The notes under the pieces are model-generated. The model was not told the origin of the DNA and did not search any database. It was given only the letters and a program-made list of their open reading frames with translations. A program made the translations under genes and the position numbers. A DNA stretch of 64,000 nucleotides from Mycolicibacterium arabiense (GTDB lineage Bacteria; Actinomycetota; Actinomycetes; Mycobacteriales; Mycobacteriaceae): the NCBI RefSeq assembly GCF_010731815.2, contig NZ_AP022593.1, forward strand, positions 682,001 to 746,000, in the 5' to 3' direction. Shown here piece after piece: positions 26,411-34,972 of the stretch. Position 1 is the first letter of the stretch; the number at the start of each line of letters is the position of its first letter.

Positions 26411-27172
26411 CTACATCTCCTCGGCCGAAGAGATCAACCGACGGATTGCATCTTTTAGATCGCGGCCCGAGAACGGACCGGTCCACCTGACGGCTGTCAC
26501 AGGCTCCAACCGGTTCGTAAGCGCCTCGCCCACTTCGCTGACACGGGGGGACAGCGGAGCATTAGTAACTACCAGGAGCGGAAGACCCTTACCGCGCATC
26601 TGATCCGCGATGGCTTCCAACTCCCGGTGACTGAGCGGCCCTTTGGCCCGGTACTTCACTTCGACTGCGACTGTGACCCCGTTCGCTTCGAAGTAGAAAT
26701 CGTAAGGGCTATCTGCCGATTGCGGTTCGAAGACCTTATGGGGATACAAGTTATGAATTGCGGTGAAAACGTCGCGTTCGTAGCCTCGCGCAGACGCGAA
26801 CGAAGTGTCTCTCCAAGAACCATCAACAATCGCTGCCGCATCCTCGTAAGCGTTCGCTACCTCTGCGGTGGGCGCGCTCTCCGCTTGTTCCGTCAACTCC
26901 CGTCGAATACGCTTCCTGGTCAATTCCAGGGATTGCTCGCCGGATGACAGCTTGATTAATGGCGTCCCCTGGGTGCCGATGACCAAGAATGCCAGGGCTA
27001 TAACAAGCAGGCCTGCCGTTCCGGCTTGATTGGCCGAGGCGAAGACTGCGACAGCGCCACCGCCGAGAGCCGCAAATCCAATCAGAAGCGCCATTGCACG
27101 TTCCCAAACAGCCAACGAACCGCCGTCGTCAGGGCTCGGGTCGCGGGCTTCATCACCGGTATCCGAAGTCAT
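26411..27172 (-). CDS. Membrane-anchored PD-(D/E)XK nuclease-like protein
   Basis: About 253 residues. Two hydrophobic segments near the N-terminus (AMALLIGFAALGGGAVAVF and AGLLVIALAFLVIGT) are followed by a charged helical linker and a C-terminal nuclease core: DSPYDFYFEANGVTVAVEVK with Asp then E-V-K, and a Q in LEAIADQMRGKG. It thus resembles Mrr-type enzymes tethered to the membrane. ATG codons at 27172, 27184 and 27214 are possible; 27172 is taken as the most compact. It lies 113 bp from the HEPN pair on the same strand and may belong to the same defence module. Confidence 0.65.
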   Translation of the reverse strand: MTSDTGDEARDPSPDDGGSLAVWERAMALLIGFAALGGGAVAVFASANQAGTAGLLVIALAFLVIGTQGTPLIKLSSGEQSLELTRKRIRRELTEQAESAPTAEVANAYEDAAAIVDGSWRDTSFASARGYERDVFTAIHNLYPHKVFEPQSADSPYDFYFEANGVTVAVEVKYRAKGPLSHRELEAIADQMRGKGLPLLVVTNAPLSPRVSEVGEALTNRLEPVTAVRWTGPFSGRDLKDAIRRLISSAEEM

Positions 27173-27330
27173 CGGGTCTCTCATCGTCTTGGTAGTGGCC
27201 CGGCGGGCGGCCAATTTGCGGATGAAAACTGAGTTAGGCTGCCAAGTCTGGCTGCCCGGTACAAAGATAATGTGCTCGGATCAATGAGCGGCGAGCTGAA
27301 GGCCGCAAACTTACGTCAGAGCTTCGGAAA

Positions 27331-27555
27331 TCAAGACTGGCCGCGGACCTCAGCGCGAGTGTAGATCGTGCCGATGCCGACCTTGGCGAGATCAATGCGG
27401 ATTCCAGCCCGCTCTGCAGCCTCGATGATGTCGAGGCGCAGATCCAGGGCAGCCTTTCCGTCCTCCCAGGAGTCAAGGTCGCCACCCTTCGCCAACCCCC
27501 ACGCCGCTCCGCGAGCGAGTTCGGCCAGCTCCGCCTCCGCCGTGCTATTGCTCAT
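27331..27555 (-). CDS. Small hypothetical acidic protein
   Basis: A 74-residue protein (MSNSTAEAELAELARGAAWG..., DLRLDIIEAAERAGIRIDLAKV) of unknown family. GGAAG lies 8 bp before the ATG at 27555. It is helical and acidic, of the kind often seen among phage and island genes. No role can be given. Confidence 0.5.
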   Translation of the reverse strand: MSNSTAEAELAELARGAAWGLAKGGDLDSWEDGKAALDLRLDIIEAAERAGIRIDLAKVGIGTIYTRAEVRGQS

Positions 27556-27778
27556 CACGTTCGCTTCCGATCGTCAGCCCACATTGTCGTAGCCATCCAA
27601 CAAGGTCATCGTGTCATCTCGATCTCAAGATCACAGTCCCTCTCGGGGACGACAACACGTGATCGGGCATGCACCGGCGAAGGGTTACTTGAGTACCGCT
27701 GGAGCGGCCTCCGAGGCCGCAGTTCGGAGTAACTTCACCTCGGGCCAGTCGTTGCAAGAGGGGGTCGGTGATTGAGCC

Positions 27779-27950
27779 ATGACCGAGCCGCAGACGATCC
27801 AGATCTACCTTCCGTCGGGCGAACCCTCCGGCCCCGTGTAGTGAACCTCACCACGCGCATGGTTCGGGTGTTCGAGGCTCCCCGCGCACTCTTGCCCGTC
27901 CCTGAAGCGCCAAGAGGCCGCCTAGGTGGGTCTGCCACCTCATAGTTCTG
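27779..27950 (+). pseudogene. Remnant resembling the start of a GIY-YIG/DUF4357-type protein
   Basis: ATG at 27779 reads MTEPQTIQIYLPSGEPSG, then meets a stop at 27839. One frame over it continues VVNLTTRMVRVFEAPRALL before losing similarity. The two pieces together resemble the N-terminus of island-borne GIY-YIG nucleases as I recall them. Frameshift and truncation mark a remnant. The rest of 27556-28095 shows no supported gene. Confidence 0.4.
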
Positions 27951-28095
27951 ATCATGTAGCAGGAATTGGAAGCGACGGGCTGACAGCAGGTGCCTGAGAC
28001 CCAGGCGATCCGAGTTCGGCGCGGTGATGAACGCCGTGCCGTATAAGCGTCTGTACTTCGGGATTAAGTTGCGGCCCAACGACGGCGGGTGCCAC

Positions 28096-28644
28096 TCAAA
28101 GTGCGGACCAAAGGCAGGAGGGCTGGTCGGGCTGCTGGTACGCCAGCCCAACCCGACCAACTCGACACCACGGAGTTTCCTCGCGCCAATTAGAACCCAC
28201 TCCTCCCCCAAGGGTCTTGATGCCTTGGGGTGGAGTTGGGCAAAGATGTCTTTTGTTCTTGATTCTTAGTAGGCGTACCTGTTTAGGCACGATGAGTGCG
28301 TCTGTGCTCGGCACACTGAAACGTCGGCGACGGTGCATGGCGTACTCGTTGAGGTACACCCGATTGCCGCTGCGGTGCTTGGTATAGCGGAGCCAGCCTG
28401 CGGCCTCAAGACACCTGATCGCCTTCCCGATGCGCGACACGGTCGGGATGCTGAGGGCTTTGGCGATACCTCGCTGGCCGCACTCGATTTTGTAGCCGTT
28501 GCGCTGCGACAGGAAGTAAGTCCCGACTCGCACGGCATCGGAGGTAAGGCCGGCATCGAACAGGAGCGCGTGCGGCACCATCACGAAATACCTCTCCGGA
28601 CGGTCACCGAGCAGGGTGACCTTCGACTGTTCGGTGTAGCCCAC
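28096..28644 (-). CDS. Winged-helix protein, possible replication or control gene
   Basis: A protein of 182 residues. PERYFVMVPHALLFDAGLTSDAVRVGTYFL is like the N-terminus of plasmid/phage helix-turn-helix replication proteins, and GIAKALSIPTVSRIGKAIRC then AAGWLRYTKHRSGNRVYLNEY gives a winged helix. The GTG at 28644 shares its G with the preceding gene's TAG, so the two are coupled. In actinomycete integrative elements a rep-type gene sits near xis and int, and this order fits. The C-terminus is basic and unstructured. Confidence 0.55.
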   Translation of the reverse strand: MGYTEQSKVTLLGDRPERYFVMVPHALLFDAGLTSDAVRVGTYFLSQRNGYKIECGQRGIAKALSIPTVSRIGKAIRCLEAAGWLRYTKHRSGNRVYLNEYAMHRRRRFSVPSTDALIVPKQVRLLRIKNKRHLCPTPPQGIKTLGGGVGSNWREETPWCRVGRVGLAYQQPDQPSCLWSAL

Positions 28645-29006
28645 TAGCCGACCAGGGTCCGGTCGCCCAAGGAAAAGTGCCGACGCTCGTCCACGGGCGC
28701 CACAGCGGCTAGCGCCGGTATCAACTCGTAAACCTTGAACCACGTCACGACGTCGTCGCCGTGCAGTGACCCGTCGGGGCGACGGCGCGTTGGTCCGAAC
28801 GATACGCGGTACTCGATCAGGTGCGGGCGGTCGTCAGGATTAACCTCCACGACGGTGGCGCGCCGGCCGCGGAACGCGGGCCACGTGCCCTTCGACGGGT
28901 ACTTATTCTCGTCGCGTCGAATGACGACACAATCGCCAACACGGGGTGTGTCCAGGCCGAGGGCACTGGTGCCGATGTCCTGTGGAAGATGGTCGACGAT
29001 CCTCAC
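28644..29006 (-). CDS. Hypothetical protein in the xis operon
   Basis: A 120-residue protein. GDCVVIRRDENKYPSKGTWP and GRRATVVEVNPDDRPHLIEYRVSFG look like a small beta-barrel, KOW/SH3-like at best. It overlaps the excisionase-like gene by 4 bp upstream and the winged-helix gene downstream. Related proteins occur in mycobacterial integrated elements. Its function is unknown. Confidence 0.6.
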   Translation of the reverse strand: MRIVDHLPQDIGTSALGLDTPRVGDCVVIRRDENKYPSKGTWPAFRGRRATVVEVNPDDRPHLIEYRVSFGPTRRRPDGSLHGDDVVTWFKVYELIPALAAVAPVDERRHFSLGDRTLVG

Positions 29007-29206
29007 GCCGCACCCTCAAGCGCGCCCACGAGGCGGTCCACGTATGCGGCGATCGATGCAGTGGTGATGAACGCACGTCGGCCAATCTTTACTCGCGTGA
29101 TTTCTCCGGCGTCGATCAACTCGTACAGGCTGGATCGCCCGATGTGGCCTAGCGTCACCATGGCTTGGGCGTAGTTCTGAAGCAGTGGCCCAGTGGTGGT
29201 CGGCAT
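29003..29206 (-). CDS. Excisionase-like helix-turn-helix protein
   Basis: A 67-residue protein: LGHIGRSSLYELIDAGEITRVKIGRRAFIT followed by TASIAAYVDRLVGAL, the MerR-like winged helix of DNA-binding excisionases. GAAGGAGA lies just upstream of the ATG. It starts the leftward operon and is divergent from the integrase operon. It would act with the integrase on the arm sites at the element ends. Confidence 0.8.
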   Translation of the reverse strand: MPTTTGPLLQNYAQAMVTLGHIGRSSLYELIDAGEITRVKIGRRAFITTASIAAYVDRLVGALEGAA

Positions 29207-29258
29207 GTATCTCCTTCGTATGTCCGTGTCCGCAGTAGTCGGCGAACTACGTGTAGTG

Positions 29259-29276
29259 TGTCATGTCAACATGACA
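29259..29276. promoter_or_regulatory. Palindrome between divergent xis and int operons
   Basis: TGTCATGT-CA-ACATGACA, two perfect 8-bp arms, lies in the 98-bp space between the excisionase-like gene and the 188-residue gene before the integrase. It is placed to act as an operator for both directions. The 29305 protein or the winged-helix protein may bind it. Confidence 0.6.
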
Positions 29277-29304
29277 GTATGCACCTGACAGCGAGGATTT
29301 TCTG

Positions 29305-29871
29305 ATGTCATCCGAACGAATCTTCGACGGACCATGGGAGAAGGACGACGACGGCTGGGAAACGGTCCCGACCAAGAACGTGAAGTACCGCGCGTCGGAC
29401 GGAGGGATCGTGGTGGTGGACGACACTGGCGACTACGCCGCCATCGGCGACGGCTTCGCCTTTCGCAAGTGCGCTTATCACCGCGACGGCGTCTCGGTTG
29501 CCTGGGAGATACGTGACGGCACGCCCCAGTGCCTCGGGGTCATGGTCCGAGCGAGTGAAGACGCTGGGCTGCGTACTAAGGACCTGCATGCCATACGCCT
29601 CGACGACATTCGCGAGATTGTGTACCTCACTATCGGCATCGGCACCTTCAGCTCTAACGGCGAGGACTACGAAATGCAGCCGAGGGATGCGCGCAAGGTG
29701 GTCGCTGGGGTGAGGCGAAAGGTCACTCCCGCTCTGCTGAAGAGGGTCGCCGAGATTCACCGAGCGGCGCCGGAGGGCCGTCGAGTCGCGGCGGTGAAGG
29801 CCGCGTTCGACGTCCATGAACGAACCGCCCTGCGCTACATCAAGCAAGCAAGAGAGGCAAGGTACCTCTGA
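29305..29871 (+). CDS. Hypothetical protein with C-terminal helix-turn-helix, before integrase
   Basis: A 188-residue protein. Residues 20-130 are beta-rich without a known domain; the end EGRRVAAVKAAFDVHERTAL followed by RYIKQAREA is a helix-turn-helix like that of small transposase or replication regulators. Its TGA overlaps the integrase ATG (TGATG), so it controls or assists the integrase. Similar gene pairs occur in mycobacterial integrated elements. Confidence 0.65.
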   Translation: MSSERIFDGPWEKDDDGWETVPTKNVKYRASDGGIVVVDDTGDYAAIGDGFAFRKCAYHRDGVSVAWEIRDGTPQCLGVMVRASEDAGLRTKDLHAIRLDDIREIVYLTIGIGTFSSNGEDYEMQPRDARKVVAGVRRKVTPALLKRVAEIHRAAPEGRRVAAVKAAFDVHERTALRYIKQAREARYL

Positions 29872-31011
29872 TGAGTAAGCGCGCGAACGGCGAGGGCAAC
29901 GTGCGTCAGCGGTTGAACGGCCGCTGGGAGGGCCGCGTGTCCTACGTCGACCCAGTAACGGATGATCGGCGCAGCGTGTCCGTGTACGGAGCCACTGCCG
30001 CCGAATGCCGGCGGAAACACCGCAACGTCCGCAAGCGAATCGAAGACGGGAAGCCAGCGAAGGATGCGTCCGACACCGTCGCGTCCTGGTTAGTGCAGTG
30101 GCAGATCTCGTCGCTCGCAGCGTCGGATCGCAAGGCGACTACCAAATCGCTCTACGGGTCGTTGTCACGGAAGCACCTCGAAGGCGGGCCTATTGGGGCG
30201 AAGGGGCTCGACAAGCTCAAGCCGTCCGACGTCGAGATGCTCATCGTGCAGCTTCGCACTAAGGGGCTTGCGGACTCTACCGTCAGGCAGGTGTACACGG
30301 TGCTGCGGCAAGCGTTGGACGTGGCAGTGCGTGACGGACTGCTGGGAAGCAACCCGGCGGCAAAGGTGAAGCGTCCCGGTATCACGCGCCGGGAGGCCGG
30401 CTACCTCTCGGCGGCCGACGTCGTGCGGCTGCTCGATGCGGCGAAAGGTCTCCGGTACTACGTCGCGGTCGTGCTGCTGGCTGCGACCGGCCTGCGCCGG
30501 GGTGAGGTGGCCGGCCTGCTCTGGACGGACGTTGATCTAGACAAGGGCGAGCTGACCGTCCGACACACCCTCGCCCGCGTGGACGGCGAACTTATCCTTT
30601 CGGCACCGAAGACGGAGCGAGCCAGGCGCCGCGTCCCCCTGCACGCCGGCGTGGTGACCGCACTCAAGGGATGGCGCTCTCAGCAGCTCCAGGAGCGTCT
30701 CGCTGCAGGTGATCGATGGACGGACACGGGAGCCGTGTTCGCCACGGAGTTCGGAACCATGCTCGACGCGAGGAATCTGCTGCGAACTGTCGAGCTAGCC
30801 GCAAAGAAAGCGAAAATCGAGAACGTTACCGCCCACTCCCTTCGCCACAGCGCCGCCGTCGCCTGGCTCGAGTCGGGGGGTGCACATCAAGGCGGCCGCC
30901 GACTTACTCGGCCACTCCTCGATCTCAGTCACCGGCGATCTCTACGGCCACACCTCCGACGACGCGGCACGCGCGGCGGTCGATGGTCTGGGTAGCGCGC
31001 TGGGTCTATGA
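29871..31011 (+). pseudogene. int: Tyrosine integrase of the element, frameshifted near the C-terminus
   Basis: A phage-type tyrosine recombinase. A basic N-terminus (GEGNVRQRLNGRWEGRVSYV) and a SAM-like core-binding domain come first; the catalytic Arg is in AATGLRRGEVAGLLW and the H-x-x-R in HSLRHSAAVAW. A run of six G at 30875-30880 then shifts the frame, giving a wrong tail that ends at 30995. One G fewer restores VHIKAAADLLGHSS and GDLYGHTS, with the nucleophilic Tyr codon at 30943, ending at 31011. It is either inactive, a sequencing error in the homopolymer, or slippage-dependent. Confidence 0.85.
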
Positions 31012-31040
31012 GCCAAAAGCAAGGTCTAGCGCTGTAGTCG

Positions 31041-31388
31041 CTACTTCCGACGGAACAGGCGCCTGGCAACGAAGCCACCAATACCGGCTGCAGCCACGAT
31101 GGGAAGACCCGCCACGCCAAGGGCACCGACCGCAACGCCGACGGCGACAGCCGCGCCAGCGGCTGTCGCGACATCACCAGCATTAACACCCCCGGACTCA
31201 TCTCTCGCCGACGGTCCTGCATGCGCGTCTGATTCCTGGAATAGCACGCCGTCATGCCAGTGTTTGACTGAACCGTCAGGACAATCGCAGTAGCGACCGC
31301 AGTCGCACATTTGCCCGTATCGGATGTTCGCGACTGGGTCAGGATGCGCACCGCGCTCACCCATCGTTCGCCGTCTGCGCTCACTCAT
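31041..31388 (-). CDS. Small Cys-rich protein with C-terminal membrane helix
   Basis: A 115-residue protein. The N-terminal part has YGQMCDCGRYCDCPDG and HWHDGVLF, likely a metal or iron-sulfur-like knuckle; the C-terminal 45 residues are Ala/Gly/Val-rich and hydrophobic, ending in RRLFRRK, a likely tail anchor. The ATG at 31388 has GGGGGAGAG a few bases upstream. It lies between the integrase and tRNA-Pro, convergent with the integrase. Its function is unknown. Confidence 0.6.
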   Translation of the reverse strand: MSERRRRTMGERGAHPDPVANIRYGQMCDCGRYCDCPDGSVKHWHDGVLFQESDAHAGPSARDESGGVNAGDVATAAGAAVAVGVAVGALGVAGLPIVAAAGIGGFVARRLFRRK

Positions 31389-31481
31389 TGACTCTCCCCC
31401 CGCCTTCCCGATGCCCAAGTTACGGCCTCTCAACCGGCGCACGCCACGGGTCGCCAGAAGAGGCAAACGTGTGTGCGACCC

Positions 31482-31505
31482 GGTTTGGGTAGCGGACTTG
31501 GGTAC
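31482..31505. repeat. Right arm-type site, tandem TTGGGTA box
   Basis: GGTTTGGGTAGCGG followed by ACTTGGGTAC, the counterpart of 19448-19470 in the same orientation, lies 31 bp inside the 62-bp repeat. It is a probable integrase or excisionase arm site. Confidence 0.6.
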
Positions 31506-31510
31506 GAAAG

Positions 31511-31544
31511 GAAAAAGGCACCTTCCAGATGTCCGGAAAGTGCC
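31511..31544 (-). terminator. Intrinsic terminator of tRNA-Pro
   Basis: On the minus strand GGCACTTTCC pairs with GGAAGGTGCC (10 bp with one G-U pair, 8-base loop), followed by TTTTTC. It begins 12 bases after the tRNA end. Since it lies inside the element, it is supplied by the element. Confidence 0.8.
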
Positions 31545-31555
31545 CCTGACCTGTG

Positions 31556-31629
<74 letters not shown>

Positions 31630-31740
31630 CGGTGCTGCCGGGATCGCCAGCAGCGGTCGAAATGCTACCTCACGGTCCGCCGTCTCCCCGAATCGCACGG
31701 GCCGTGCGTCGCCACTGCCTCGCGCGGGTAGTACGTCCAG

Positions 31741-33231
31741 GTGACGAAGGTTGGCGACGACACCCCGCTCTGGCTGTTCGCCGATCAGCTCGGCACCTCG
31801 ACGTACGGCGGGGAACACTCCCACCGCGAGGTGTTGCTGGTCGAGGCGCAATCGGCCCTCCGCAAGCGGCGCTACCACCGCCAGAAGCTGCACCTCGTCC
31901 TCTCCGCGCTCCGCCACGCGGACAAGGGCCTGGGCGACCGCGCGACGCTGCTCAAGACCGACGACTACACCGAGGCGCTCGAGCAGTTCGGCCGACCCGT
32001 CCTGGTCTTTCAACCCACGTCGTTCGCCGCCGAGCGCTTCGTGAACAAGCTGCACGAGCAGGGGCTGGTGGCCGACGTGCTGCCCACACCGACGTTCGCG
32101 CTGCCGCGCAGCGACTTCAAGGAGTGGGCCGGCGAGCGCACCCGCTTCCGCATGGAGGACTTCTACCGCGACCAGCGGCGCCGCTTCGACGTCCTGATGG
32201 AGGGCAAGGATCCCGTCGGCAACCGGTGGAACTACGACGAGGAGAACCGGGGATCGCCGCCGAAGAAGCAGAAGACCCTCGGCGTCCCACAGCCCTACCA
32301 GCCGCGCGAGGACGAGATCGACGAGCAGGTCCGCGCCGACCTCGACGCGATGAACCTGGACACCGTGGGGGTCGACGGCCCGCGCCTGTTCGCCGTGACC
32401 CCGCTCGAAGCAAAGCGCGCTCTGGACCGCTTCATCGAGCAGCGCCTGTCCTCATTCGGCCAGTACGAGGACGCGATGATGGGTGACGACTGGGCCATGT
32501 CGCACTCGCTGCTGTCGGTGCCGCTGAACCTCGGCGTCCTGCATCCGCTCGACGCCGTGCACGCCGCCGAACGCGCCTATCGCGAGGACGGCGCACCGCT
32601 GTCCGCCGTCGAGGGCTTCATCCGCCAGATCCTCGGCTGGCGCGAATACATGTGGCACCTCTACTGGCACTTCGGCGAGGACTACGTCGACGAGAACGAA
32701 CTCGGAGTGCACCAGCCGCTGCCGGACTGGTGGACCGAACTCGACGCCGACGCGATCACCGCGGAGTGCCTGCGCCACGCGATGATGGGCGTCCGCGACA
32801 GGGGCTGGACCCACCACATCCAGCGGCTCATGATCCTGGGAAACCATGCGCTGCAACGCGGATACCAGCCGCGGGAACTCACCGAGTGGTTCTCCACCGC
32901 CTTCGTCGACGGCTTCCGCTGGGTGATGCCCACCAACGTCGTCGGCATGAGCCAGCACGCCGACGGCGGAAGGCTCGCCACGAAGCCCTACGCCTCGGGC
33001 GGCGCGTACATCAACAAGATGAGCGACCACTGCGGCGACTGCCAGTACGACCCCAAGAAGCGCCTCGGCGACGACGCGTGCCCGTTCACCGCCGGCTACT
33101 GGCAATTCGTGCACCGCAACCGGAACCTGCTGGCAGGCAACAATCGCACCCGGCGCGCCGTGTCGTCGATGGATCGGCTCTCCGACCTGGAACCCGTTCT
33201 GGAGCAGGAAGCCGAACGCAGCCAGTTCTAG
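31741..33231 (+). CDS. Iron-sulfur cryptochrome/photolyase family protein
   Basis: A 496-residue protein of the bacterial (6-4) photolyase/FeS-BCP group, with FAD and a [4Fe-4S] cluster. The N-terminal Rossmann part is LWLFADQLG; the FAD region includes VEGFIRQILGWREYMWHLYW and HHIQRLMILGNHALQRGY, and DGFRWVMPTNVVGMSQHADGG. The cluster Cys residues are CGDCQYD and ACPF near residues 430-450, plus an earlier Cys in ITAECLRHAMM. GTG at 31741 is the start. It probably repairs UV photoproducts with light. It is convergent with, and overlaps by 4 bp, the TauE/SafE gene. Confidence 0.92.
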   Translation: MTKVGDDTPLWLFADQLGTSTYGGEHSHREVLLVEAQSALRKRRYHRQKLHLVLSALRHADKGLGDRATLLKTDDYTEALEQFGRPVLVFQPTSFAAERFVNKLHEQGLVADVLPTPTFALPRSDFKEWAGERTRFRMEDFYRDQRRRFDVLMEGKDPVGNRWNYDEENRGSPPKKQKTLGVPQPYQPREDEIDEQVRADLDAMNLDTVGVDGPRLFAVTPLEAKRALDRFIEQRLSSFGQYEDAMMGDDWAMSHSLLSVPLNLGVLHPLDAVHAAERAYREDGAPLSAVEGFIRQILGWREYMWHLYWHFGEDYVDENELGVHQPLPDWWTELDADAITAECLRHAMMGVRDRGWTHHIQRLMILGNHALQRGYQPRELTEWFSTAFVDGFRWVMPTNVVGMSQHADGGRLATKPYASGGAYINKMSDHCGDCQYDPKKRLGDDACPFTAGYWQFVHRNRNLLAGNNRTRRAVSSMDRLSDLEPVLEQEAERSQF

Positions 33232-34010
33232 ACCGTGACCAGGCGGTAGAGCCCGATCAAACCCACGATCACGATCACCGCCCGCAGCGCGTTCGGCGAC
33301 AGCCGACGACCGTAGTGCGCGCCGAGGAACCCTCCGATGAGCGACCCGATCGCGATCAGACCGGCGGCTGCCCAGCTGATCCTGTCGAAGGCCACGAGCG
33401 TGTACGCCACGGCTGCAACCACGTTCACGATCAGCGACAGCAGGTTCTTGGCGGCATTCATCCGCTGCATGTCCTCGGGCAGCAGCGCACCCATCACCGC
33501 GATCAGCAGGATGCCTTGGGCGGCAGTGAAGTAACCGCCGTAGACACCCACCGCGAACGTCCCGACCACCAGCGCGGCCATCCGGCCCCGCGAGATGTGT
33601 TCCAGCGACCGGCCGGCACGCTCCGAGCGCGCCCTGGCCCACGACTGGATCTTCGGACCGATGATCACGAGGATCAGTGCGCCGATCAGCAGCACCGGCA
33701 CGACGGTGATGAAGACCCGCTCCGGCAGGTGCAACAGGAGCCAGGCGCCGCCGATCGCACCGAGCAGCGAGCCGGGGATCTGCCACTTCAGCCGGTGCCA
33801 TTGGCCCCGTAGTTCGCGGCGGTACCCCCACGTGCCGGAGACACCACCCGCCACCAGGCCGACCGCATTCGACATCGTCGCGGTCACCGGCGGATAGCCG
33901 AGCGCCACCAGCGTGGGGAACGTGATCAGGGTGCCTGACCCGACGACCGCGTTGATGGCGCCAGCCCCCACCCCCGCGAGGGCGATCAGGATCATGTCGA
34001 TGACGGGCAC
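33228..34010 (-). CDS. TauE/SafE family permease (first copy)
   Basis: A 260-residue membrane protein with about eight helices. GVGAGAINAVVGSGTLITFP and the internally repeated GVYGGYFTAAQGILLIAVMG are the two TauE/SafE motifs; NAVGLVAGGVSGTWGYR lies between. Family members export sulfite, sulfoacetate or other small anions. The substrate is not readable here. A second, different TauE/SafE gene lies 35 bp upstream, likely in the same transcript. Confidence 0.9.
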   Translation of the reverse strand: MPVIDMILIALAGVGAGAINAVVGSGTLITFPTLVALGYPPVTATMSNAVGLVAGGVSGTWGYRRELRGQWHRLKWQIPGSLLGAIGGAWLLLHLPERVFITVVPVLLIGALILVIIGPKIQSWARARSERAGRSLEHISRGRMAALVVGTFAVGVYGGYFTAAQGILLIAVMGALLPEDMQRMNAAKNLLSLIVNVVAAVAYTLVAFDRISWAAAGLIAIGSLIGGFLGAHYGRRLSPNALRAVIVIVGLIGLYRLVTV

Positions 34011-34045
34011 CGAGGAGACGTTAGCGGGTCACCCCGGGCCCGCCG

Positions 34046-34972
34046 TCACCGAGCGTCATCGGCCGCGTGCACAGGACGCGGTGCGGCGTCGAGCCCCGGC
34101 GGAACGTACGCCGGCGCCTTGGTGATCCTGGCTGCCAGGACGACTAAGAAGGCCCACGCGAGCACTATCACGCCGTAGATGACCGTCGACCACGGGGCCG
34201 TGACGCCGAAGTAGTCGACTAGTTTCTGGGCGTTGGTCAGTACGACGACGCCACCAACGCCGGTACCGAGCAGCGCCGGACTGATGCGGCTCACCAGCCA
34301 CGCTGCCAACGGCGCTGCGATGACGCCACCGACCGCCAATCCGAGCATGATCGGGAGATTGTCGAAGAACTGCTCACGCAGCCCGACGAGGAAGCCCAGC
34401 GATGCCGATACCGCTACCAAGAACTCCGATGCAGAGACCGAACCAATCACGGTCCGCGGCGCGGTCTTCCCGCTCGACAGCAACGTGCTGGTGGTCACCG
34501 GACCCCAACCGCCACCACCGGACGCATCGATGAACCCGCCGAACAGACCGAGCGTTGCGAGGAACTTGGCGCCGTGTTTCGTGGTGCCGGCCTTGACCGC
34601 CGGTGGAGTACGCAGCGAGAAGCGCAGCAGTACGTACACGCCAATCGAGAGCAGGATGGCCGCCATTACGGGCGCGGCGTCCTCGGTCGACAACGAGCTG
34701 AGCACCGTGGCTCCGAGGAAAGCACCGAGGGCGCCCGGCACGCCGAGCTTGAGCACGATGTGCCAATCGATGTTCCGGAACTTCCAGTGCGACAGCCCCG
34801 AGGCGAGCGTGGTGCCCACCTCGGCGAGGTGCACGGCCGCACTGGCTTGAGCCGACGCGACGCCGCTGAGCACCAGCAGGGTCGACGCGGTCACGCCGAA
34901 CGCCATGCCTAGGGCACCGTCGACGAGCTGCGCACCCACGCCGACGAGGGTGAAGATGATGAGCGAACGCAT
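34046..34972 (-). CDS. TauE/SafE family permease (second copy)
   Basis: A 308-residue membrane protein. VGAQLVDGALGMAFGVTAST and the second-repeat FGGFIDASGGGGWGPVTTST are the TauE/SafE repeats; EFLVAVSASLGFLVG follows. It is only distantly similar to the neighbouring copy, so the pair is not a recent duplication and may form a heteromeric or two-substrate system. The variable, polar tail ends in ADDAR. Confidence 0.9.
   Translation of the reverse strand: MRSLIIFTLVGVGAQLVDGALGMAFGVTASTLLVLSGVASAQASAAVHLAEVGTTLASGLSHWKFRNIDWHIVLKLGVPGALGAFLGATVLSSLSTEDAAPVMAAILLSIGVYVLLRFSLRTPPAVKAGTTKHGAKFLATLGLFGGFIDASGGGGWGPVTTSTLLSSGKTAPRTVIGSVSASEFLVAVSASLGFLVGLREQFFDNLPIMLGLAVGGVIAAPLAAWLVSRISPALLGTGVGGVVVLTNAQKLVDYFGVTAPWSTVIYGVIVLAWAFLVVLAARITKAPAYVPPGLDAAPRPVHAADDAR

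Noticed and set aside
27735..28211. 158-codon minus-strand frame in the element
   Set aside because: It overlaps the winged-helix gene and the GIY-YIG remnant, has no ribosome site and is Pro/Arg-rich like a shadow frame.
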